From Dehalococcoidia bacterium (lineage in GTDB: Bacteria > Chloroflexota > Dehalococcoidia > UBA2979), in assembly GCA_004297315.1 (NCBI GenBank), contig SCTU01000234.1:1-5573 (forward strand): 5,573 nucleotides of DNA, given 5' to 3'. Position 1 is the first letter of the stretch. The number at the start of each line of letters is the position of its first letter. The notes under the pieces are model-generated. The model searched no databases. It was not told where the DNA came from and worked only from the letters and a program-made list of their open reading frames with translations. The translations under genes were made by a program, and so were the position numbers. Below, piece after piece: positions 1-4,465 of this stretch.

Positions 1-119
1 GCGGCCGCCTCCTGGTACAGCGGCAGCCGCTCGGACTGGACGTACGGCCCGTACGGCCCGCCGATGTCCGGCCCCTCGTCCCAGTCGAGGCCGAGCCAGC
101 GCAGGGACTCAAGGATGCG
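1..119 (-). other. gltX: Inverted fragment of gltX (glutamyl-tRNA synthetase N-terminal region)
   Basis: Read on the minus strand from 119 down to 1, this stretch has no stop and encodes a clear piece of the GluRS catalytic domain: RILES, then LRWLGLDWDEGPDI, then GGPYGPY, then VQSERLPLYQEAA. In GluRS this segment lies directly upstream of the AYPCFC region, which here is on the opposite strand from about 126 onward. The two pieces are therefore adjacent parts of one gene in opposite orientations. The break lies somewhere in 105-125, because bases 108-119 can be read plausibly both ways (LKDA on plus, RILE on minus). Codon use matches the rest of gltX. A misassembly or chimeric foldback at a contig end is the simplest explanation, and a real small inversion cannot be excluded from the sequence alone. 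The HIGH-motif region of the enzyme is absent from the window. Confidence 0.85.
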
Positions 120-1289
120 CAGGGCAACGCCTACCCCTGCTTCTGCTCGTCCGAAGAGCTCGACGCGCTGCGCGCACGGCAGCAAGCGGAGCGGCGCGCC
201 CCGGGATACGAGGGCAAATGCCGGACGATCCCGCCCGCCGAGGCGCGGGCGCGAGTCGAACACGGCGAACCGCACGTCATCCGCTTCGCCACCCCGCGCG
301 AGGGCGCGACCACCGTGCAGGACCTGCTGCGCGGCGACGTGACGGTCGAGAACCGCACGCTGGACGACTTCGTCATCCTGAAGTCGGACGGCTTCCCCAC
401 GTACCACCTCGCGCATCCCGTGGACGACACGGCGATGGCGATCACCCACGTCACACGTGGCGACGAATGGTTGCCCTCCGCACCACGCCACGCCTTGCTG
501 TTCGACGCCCTCGGCTACCCGCGTCCGACCTACGTCCACACACCGATCATCCTCGCGCCCGGCGGCGGAAAGCTCTCGAAGCGGCACGGCGCGAAGTTCG
601 TATTGGAGTACGCAGAGGAGGGATACCTTCCCGACGCGCTGCTGAATTTTCTCTGCATCACAGGCTGGGGACACGGGGACGAGACGGTCTTCACACGCGA
701 GCGGCTCATCGAGTTGTTCGACCTCGCCGACCTTTCCCTCAACCCGGCGACGTTCGATATGGACAAGCTCAACTGGTTGAACGGCGTCTACCTGCGCGAG
801 ATGGCGGAACGCGACCTTGCCGAACTCCTCGCACGGCGGCTTGAGGTCGACCTTCCGCCTGAGGTCCTGCGCCCCCTCGACCGCGCATTCGTGGAGGCGC
901 TGACTCCGCTCGTGCGTGAACGGATCCAGGTGCTGGCGGACGTCACTGCGCTCGTCGACTTCTTCTTCCTCGACGAGGTGCCGACGCCGCCGCGCGAGGA
1001 GTTTCTCCAGAAGCGGTTCAAGGAGGACGCGGCCGCGGCGGCGAGCGCGCTGGACGCGGCGGCAGCCACGCTCGAAGGCGTGAGTGCTTGGGAGACAGCC
1101 GCCATCGAGGCCGCCCTCCGCGGGCTCGCCGAAGCGACGGGCATGCGCGCGGGTGACCTGTTCACGCTCATCCGCCTCGCGGTCACGGGGAAGCGTGTCT
1201 CGCCGCCTCTCTTCGAGTCGATCGAACTGCTCGGCGACACGCGGGCGGTGGACTCGCTCCGCCGCGCTGCGGCGGCGCTACGCGCGTAG
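114..1289 (+). CDS. gltX: Glutamyl-tRNA synthetase (GluRS), 5' end missing or rearranged
   Basis: Cytosolic class I aminoacyl-tRNA synthetase that ligates glutamate to tRNA-Glu, and in many bacteria also to tRNA-Gln. The frame is open from the window edge, but recognisable GluRS sequence begins near 114-126 (QGNAYPCFCSSEEL). About 390 residues remain, against roughly 470-490 for a full enzyme. Visible landmarks are a CxC-x24-C zinc-type pattern (CFC at 135-143, then KCR), the THVTRGDEWLPS block at about 444-479, and the KMSKS-class loop as KLSKR at 570-584 followed by HGA. The segment LNPATFDMDKLNWLNG, near 738-783, links to the helical anticodon-binding domain. The usual fourth zinc ligand after C-R is T here, so zinc binding is uncertain. 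The first in-frame GTG at 315 lies inside the catalytic domain and is not a believable start. The N-terminal Rossmann part with the HIGH motif is missing, and the preceding segment is present on the other strand. The gene ends with TAG 49 bp before a tRNA-Gln gene. Discriminating versus non-discriminating type cannot be decided here. Confidence 0.93.
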   Translation, partial: DAQGNAYPCFCSSEELDALRARQQAERRAPGYEGKCRTIPPAEARARVEHGEPHVIRFATPREGATTVQDLLRGDVTVENRTLDDFVILKSDGFPTYHLAHPVDDTAMAITHVTRGDEWLPSAPRHALLFDALGYPRPTYVHTPIILAPGGGKLSKRHGAKFVLEYAEEGYLPDALLNFLCITGWGHGDETVFTRERLIELFDLADLSLNPATFDMDKLNWLNGVYLREMAERDLAELLARRLEVDLPPEVLRPLDRAFVEALTPLVRERIQVLADVTALVDFFFLDEVPTPPREEFLQKRFKEDAAAAASALDAAAATLEGVSAWETAAIEAALRGLAEATGMRAGDLFTLIRLAVTGKRVSPPLFESIELLGDTRAVDSLRRAAAALRA

Positions 1290-1297
1290 GCGACCGG

Positions 1298-1327
1298 TTC
1301 ACCGAAGCCGGAAAGCCGCTCTATACT
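1298..1327 (+). promoter_or_regulatory. Putative sigma-70-type promoter for tRNA-Gln
   Basis: A TTCACC hexamer (1298-1303; 4 of 6 matches to TTGACA) and TATACT (1322-1327; 5 of 6 matches to TATAAT) are separated by 18 bp. Predicted initiation near 1334 falls just before the mature tRNA 5' end at 1339. The element sits in the short gap after the gltX stop, so the tRNA can be transcribed on its own as well as by read-through from gltX. This rests on consensus matching only. Confidence 0.5.
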
Positions 1328-1338
1328 GCGAAGGTCGC

Positions 1339-1412
1339 TGGGGATTCGTCTAAAGGTAGGACAGCAGATTCTGGATCTGTCAGTCGGGGTTCGAATCCCT
1401 GATCCCCAGCCA
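1339..1412 (+). tRNA. tRNA-Gln (anticodon CTG)
   Basis: A complete cloverleaf of 74 nt with encoded CCA. The acceptor stem TGGGGAT (1339-1345) pairs with ATCCCCA (1402-1408), the discriminator is G1409 and CCA is 1410-1412. The D-stem is GTC/GAC with a short loop containing GG. The anticodon stem GCAGA (1364-1368) pairs with TCTGT (1376-1380) around loop TTCTGGA, giving anticodon CTG at 1371-1373. The variable loop is 4 nt. The T-arm is CGGGG-TTCGAAT-CCCTG (1385-1401). CTG decodes CAG as glutamine. The weak U1-A72 first pair and compact D-loop are the features known to mark bacterial tRNA-Gln for the GatCAB amidotransferase. They are seen here, but they do not prove that the organism uses that route. 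Confidence 0.97.
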
Positions 1413-1422
1413 GTCGCCTTTG

Positions 1423-1457
1423 AGACGGCCCCCGGATCCGGGGGCCGTCTTGTTATT
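1423..1457 (+). terminator. Rho-independent terminator after tRNA-Gln
   Basis: Bases 1423-1450 form a perfect 28-bp palindrome: AGACGGCCCCCG, a GATC tetraloop and the exact complement. This gives a 12-bp very GC-rich stem. It starts 10 nt after the tRNA CCA and is followed on the plus strand by the T-rich TTGTTATT. The minus-strand exit is CAAAGG, without a T-run, so it should work for plus-strand transcription (tRNA-Gln, possibly gltX read-through) and insulate the following operon. Confidence 0.88.
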
Positions 1458-1540
1458 CGGGGCCCACGACACATCCGGCGCGCGGAGTGCACTGCCTGAG
1501 ACGCACCGTTAGACTCGGCAGGCCGCATCAAGCGACACAA

Positions 1541-1547
1541 AGGAAGG
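1541..1547 (+). promoter_or_regulatory. Ribosome binding site of the SDR gene
   Basis: AGGAAGG lies 7 nt before the GTG codon at 1555. This strong Shine-Dalgarno match decides the GTG start, which also gives the normal SDR N-terminus (GKLDGKVAIVSGASRGIG) with no extra leader. Confidence 0.8.
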
Positions 1548-1554
1548 TACGGGC

Positions 1555-2400
1555 GTGGGTAAGCTGGATGGCAAAGTCGCGATTGTCAGCGGGGCCAGCC
1601 GTGGCATCGGCGAGGCGATCGCTGAGTTGTTCGCGCAGGAAGGCGCCCGCGTCGTGTGCGCCGCGCGCACGCTGAACGAAGGCGACCACCAGTTGGAAGG
1701 CTCGCTGGGCCGCACCGTCCAACGCATCAAGGACGCCGGCGGTCAGGCCGTTGCCGTCCAGGCCGACGTCTCGAAAGAAGAGGACTGCATGCGGCTGGCG
1801 GAGGCCGCGAAGCAGGCTTTCGGGTCCGCGGACATCCTCGTGAACAACGCCGCGCTCAACTACTACATCCCGATCGTCGACTACCCGGCGAGCCGCTGGA
1901 TGCGCTCGTTCGCGGTGAACGTCCACGGGCCGTTCATGCTCTCCCGTGCCGTGCTGCCAGACATGATCGCGAAGCGCTCGGGCGCCATCGTCAACATCTC
2001 GTCGGGCGCGGCGATCGGGCCGGGCCGCGGGCCTTACCCCGGCGCGAAGGCCACCGGTGGGGTGATGTACGGCGCGTCGAAGGCCGCGCTGGAACGCTTC
2101 ACGCAGGGCCTCGCCCAGGAGGTGTATGAGCACGGCATCACGGTCGCGTGTTTCTCGCCCTCGCAGGTCGTGCCGACCCCCGGCACGGTCTTCCACCACC
2201 TCGTAGACGGGCTGGACGACCCGCGTGGCGAACCGCCTACGATGATGGCGCGGGCGGCGCTCCTCTGCGCCAGCGAGCCGCTGGACCGGATCACCGGCCG
2301 CGTGGGCTACAGCCAGCAGTTGCTGCAGGAGTTCGGCTGGATCGCCGATGGGCGCGGCACCGGGATCGACCGGGCCGGCTCCGGCTTCTCCCAGATGTAG
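1555..2400 (+). CDS. Short-chain dehydrogenase/reductase (SDR), classical type with catalytic-loop insertion
   Basis: A predicted cytosolic NAD(P)-dependent oxidoreductase of 281 residues, slightly longer than the usual 250 or so. The Rossmann glycine motif SGASRGIG is at residues 12-19. R38, after the second strand (CAARTL), favours NADP(H). ADV at 70-72 is the adenine-pocket motif, and NNAA at 97-100 is the classical NNAG variant. The catalytic tetrad reads N122, S150 (VNISSGAA), Y172 and K176 (YGASK). S150 to Y172 is 22 residues, against about 13 in typical classical SDRs, because of a Gly/Pro-rich insertion (GPGRGPYPGAKATGG). The insertion itself contains a second YxxxK, Y161-K165. The C-terminus is extended beyond the core and Gly-rich (about 262-281). 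The start is a GTG with a strong Shine-Dalgarno. A PAC2-family gene follows 12 bp after the stop, so the two are probably co-transcribed. The substrate cannot be told from the sequence. Confidence 0.93.
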   Translation: MGKLDGKVAIVSGASRGIGEAIAELFAQEGARVVCAARTLNEGDHQLEGSLGRTVQRIKDAGGQAVAVQADVSKEEDCMRLAEAAKQAFGSADILVNNAALNYYIPIVDYPASRWMRSFAVNVHGPFMLSRAVLPDMIAKRSGAIVNISSGAAIGPGRGPYPGAKATGGVMYGASKAALERFTQGLAQEVYEHGITVACFSPSQVVPTPGTVFHHLVDGLDDPRGEPPTMMARAALLCASEPLDRITGRVGYSQQLLQEFGWIADGRGTGIDRAGSGFSQM

Positions 2401-2412
2401 AGCGAGGTCGCA

Positions 2413-3321
2413 ATGCACGAAGCCCTGCGTCCGCTGTCTGAGGTCAAGGCGCTGCGTGACCCGTGGTTCGTCGCGGCGTTCTCTGGCTTCACGGACCAGC
2501 CGGGCGCAGCAAACCTCGCCGTGAAAACGCTCGTGGACGCATGGGCCGCCGAACCCTTCATGGACCTGGACCCCGAGCGCTTCTATGACTTCACCGTCCA
2601 GCGCCCGCGCGTGCGTCTGGAGAACGGCGAGCGCGTCCTCGACTGGCCGGAGAACCGGGTCTGGCTCGCGCGGCCCGAGGGCACCGCTCACGACGTGCTC
2701 CTGATGACGGGTGTGGAGCCGCACCTCCGCTGGCGGACGTTCACGCTGGCGATCGAGGACATGCTGCGCAGCGCCGGCTGCACCACCTCGGTCACGCTCG
2801 GGGCGCAGGGGTCGCCCGTGCCCCACACGCGGCCGCTGCCGGTGAACCTCTCGGCGTCTCATCCGGAATTCGAGACCGCGTTCGGGCTCAAGGCGCCGCA
2901 GTCGAGGTACCAGGGGCAGACCGGGATCGTTGGCGTGCTGAACCTGCACCTCCGCGCGCAGGGCTGGAAGAACGCGAGCCTGTGGGGGATGTCACCGCAC
3001 TACATCAACACCGGCCCCAACCCGCACGTCGCCATCGCTCAGATCGCGCTGCTCGACCGCGCCCTGGGCACATCGACCGACCTCACTGCCCTGCGCGAAC
3101 AGGCGGAGCGCTTCGACGAACAGGTCAACGAGGTGCTGCGCGAGTCCGGCGGTGAGGCGCAGCAGTACGTGCGTCAACTGGAAGAACAATACGACAACCA
3201 GCGCCCGTCGTTGCCCTCACCCGGGGACAAGCCCCCGGCAGAGCTGCCTCCGACGGGGGACATCCTGGACGACCTCGAGCAGTTCCTGCGCGACCAGCGC
3301 AAGGGGCCGGACGCACCGTAG
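2413..3321 (+). CDS. PAC2-family protein (proteasome assembly chaperone 2-like fold)
   Basis: A predicted soluble protein of 302 residues matching the bacterial PAC2 family by conserved blocks in order: FSGFTD at 23-28, DPERFYDFTVQRP at 53-65, VLLMTGVEPHLRWRTF at 95-110, LGAQGSPVPHTRPLPV at 129-144, YQGQTGIVGVLN at 166-177 and LWGMSPHYINTGPNPH at 190-205. The family is named after a eukaryotic proteasome-assembly chaperone; the role of the bacterial members is not established. After about residue 214 comes a charged, probably helical region, then a Pro-rich, likely disordered linker (about 260-280), then a short acidic helix ending in DQRKGPDAP. The ATG at 2413 has AGCGAGG (2401-2407) 5 nt upstream. 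The gene sits 12 bp after the SDR gene, which implies one transcript. It ends 9 bp from the end of the convergent UbiA-family gene. No proteasome or Pup genes are in the window. Confidence 0.85.
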   Translation: MHEALRPLSEVKALRDPWFVAAFSGFTDQPGAANLAVKTLVDAWAAEPFMDLDPERFYDFTVQRPRVRLENGERVLDWPENRVWLARPEGTAHDVLLMTGVEPHLRWRTFTLAIEDMLRSAGCTTSVTLGAQGSPVPHTRPLPVNLSASHPEFETAFGLKAPQSRYQGQTGIVGVLNLHLRAQGWKNASLWGMSPHYINTGPNPHVAIAQIALLDRALGTSTDLTALREQAERFDEQVNEVLRESGGEAQQYVRQLEEQYDNQRPSLPSPGDKPPAELPPTGDILDDLEQFLRDQRKGPDAP

Positions 3322-3330
3322 CGGCGTCCT

Positions 3331-4257
3331 CTAGCCGGCGGCAGCGAGCACTGCGAGCGCCGTCAAACCGAAAAGCACCACCGAGATCAGCAGCGGCACG
3401 TCGCGCGAGATTAGTTCGTCGGCGTTCTTCTCCGGCTGCTGCTCGGCAATCAGGCGGTAGCGGAACACGCCGTAGAGCACGAACGGCAGCGTGAGCAACA
3501 TCGAATGGTCCGGGGGCAGGTTCTCCGCACTCACGACGTAGAGCGTGTAGGCGACGATCGTCGCCGACGCCGAGACCGACGACATCTGGTCGAGCACCTC
3601 GAGCGTGTACTCCCCCAGCACGCCTCGATGGGCGCCCGCATCCCCGGCCATCAGGACGAGTTCCTGACGCCGTTTGGCCACCGCGATGAACAAGGCCCCG
3701 AGCGTCGTGCAGACGAAGAGCCAGGGTGAGATCGGCACCCCGATGACGACCGCGCCGGCCACGGCACGCAGCGCGAAGCCGGACGCGATCACGACCACGT
3801 CCACGATCACGAGCCGCTTCAGCCAGAGGGAATAGGCTGCCGTCAGCGCGGCGTAGCCGGCAGCGACCGCGCCGAAGTCGACCTCGAGGACGAACGCACC
3901 GGCGACACCACCGAGGACCAGCAGAGCGCCCCCGACGTACGCAGTAGGCAGCGGCAGCCGTCCGGACGCGACGGGCCGGAGCCGTTTGCGCGGATGCAAG
4001 CGGTCGCGCTCGACGTCCACGGCGTCGTTCAACAGATACTCGCCCGAGGCGATGGCGTTGAACAGCCAGAACCCCGCGAAGGCGGACACGAGCAGCGGCC
4101 ACCAGGTGCTGGGGTCGTCCCACACCCAGGCGGCGCGCGCAGAGAAGATGAATGCAGCGAAGAGCAGCAGGTTCTTCTGCCACTGCATCGGACGGCAGGC
4201 GACGAGGAAGTCGCGGACGACGCTGCTGGTCGAGACTGAGGCTGTCGGGGCCAACAT
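3331..4257 (-). CDS. Decaprenyl-phosphate phosphoribosyltransferase-like UbiA-superfamily prenyltransferase
   Basis: An integral membrane enzyme predicted to move 5-phosphoribose from PRPP onto a polyprenyl phosphate. This is the first step toward polyprenyl-phosphate pentose donors for envelope glycans, as Rv3806c does in mycobacteria. With the ATG at 4257 it has 308 residues, normal for this family. Key blocks are CRPMQWQKN at 21-29, the Asp-rich motif NDAVDVERD at 77-85 followed by HPRKRLRPVASG, YSLWLK at 142-147, then VDVVVIASGFALRAVAGA, and a second loop with KRRQEL near 195-199. The remainder is hydrophobic and looks like eight or nine membrane helices. A longer reading from a TTG at 4305 adds 16 Arg-rich residues, but the ATG has GGAG 6 nt upstream, so I prefer it. 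The gene is divergent from a GT-C-type glycosyltransferase, which fits donor synthesis next to donor use. Specificity for ribose rather than another UbiA substrate is inferred from the motif pattern. Confidence 0.88.
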   Translation of the reverse strand: MLAPTASVSTSSVVRDFLVACRPMQWQKNLLLFAAFIFSARAAWVWDDPSTWWPLLVSAFAGFWLFNAIASGEYLLNDAVDVERDRLHPRKRLRPVASGRLPLPTAYVGGALLVLGGVAGAFVLEVDFGAVAAGYAALTAAYSLWLKRLVIVDVVVIASGFALRAVAGAVVIGVPISPWLFVCTTLGALFIAVAKRRQELVLMAGDAGAHRGVLGEYTLEVLDQMSSVSASATIVAYTLYVVSAENLPPDHSMLLTLPFVLYGVFRYRLIAEQQPEKNADELISRDVPLLISVVLFGLTALAVLAAAG

Positions 4258-4263
4258 CGCGCG

Positions 4264-4270
4264 CTCCGCC
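4264..4270 (-). promoter_or_regulatory. Ribosome binding site that decides the start of the UbiA-family gene
   Basis: On the minus strand the sequence reads GGCGGAG, then CGCGCG, then ATG at 4257. The GGAG core is 6 nt from the ATG, which is good spacing. The alternative upstream TTG start at 4305 is less likely, because TTG is a weak start and the added residues are not conserved-looking. Confidence 0.6.
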
Positions 4271-4318
4271 TCGCGCCGTAGCGCGCGTCGCTTCACTCCG
4301 GGCAACCGTGACGCGGAC

Positions 4319-4340
4319 GGCTTCGGGCGGAGTCGAAGCC
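4319..4340 (-). repeat. Inverted repeat (7-bp stem, 8-nt loop) upstream of the UbiA-family gene
   Basis: GGCTTCG (4319-4325) and CGAAGCC (4334-4340) are exact complements around an 8-nt loop. The repeat lies about 60 bp upstream of the preferred ATG, in the divergent intergenic region. It could be a hairpin in the leader RNA or a protein-binding site. There is no T-run on either side, so it does not look like a terminator. Confidence 0.4.
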
Positions 4341-4347
4341 TCGCATG

Positions 4348-4364
4348 GCGGCTAGCCTAGCCGC
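4348..4364. repeat. 17-bp palindrome in the divergent intergenic region
   Basis: GCGGCTAG and CTAGCCGC flank a single central C at 4356, giving two perfect 8-bp half-sites. It lies between the divergent UbiA-family and GT-C genes, 7 bp from the previous hairpin. Position and symmetry suit a dimeric repressor operator or a leader hairpin. No regulator is encoded nearby to support the operator idea. Confidence 0.4.
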
Positions 4365-4465
4365 GCACGGCCCGGCGCCGCAATCCTCCATGCAACCGGC
4401 GCCCGCCGCTGCCAGCCACTGCTACGCTGAGACCGGGCAGACGACCGGGGGGCCGAGCACAGCCG

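Noticed and set aside
1..8. GCGGCCGC (NotI site) exactly at the window start, hinting at a cloning-vector junction
   Set aside because: On the minus strand these bases continue the GluRS reading LYQEAA without a break, so they are native codons. No vector sequence is visible.
1488..1515. TGCACT with TAGACT at 16-bp spacing, as a promoter for the SDR operon
   Set aside because: Only 3 of 6 and 4 of 6 positions match the consensus, which is near what chance gives here. A promoter is expected between 1458 and 1540, but I cannot place it.
788..1540. 250-codon minus-strand open frame over gltX, tRNA-Gln and the terminator
   Set aside because: It runs through a tRNA gene and is rich in Ser/Arg/Ala with no motif, so it is an antisense shadow.
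1528..2949. 473-codon open frame on the minus strand across the SDR and PAC2 genes
   Set aside because: The translation is Arg/His/Gly-rich low-complexity sequence typical of antisense frames in high-GC genes. It lies over two genes with clear conserved motifs on the plus strand.
3309..3329. Stem GGACGC/GCGTCC spanning the PAC2 stop codon, as a possible terminator in the 9-bp convergent gap
   Set aside because: It has only a 6-bp stem with a 9-nt loop and no T-run on either side, which is too weak to call.
3125..4183. 352-codon minus-strand frame overlapping the UbiA-family gene
   Set aside because: It is Arg-rich nonsense in a different frame of the same strand. The frame encoding NDAVD and HPRKR motifs with membrane helices is the real gene.
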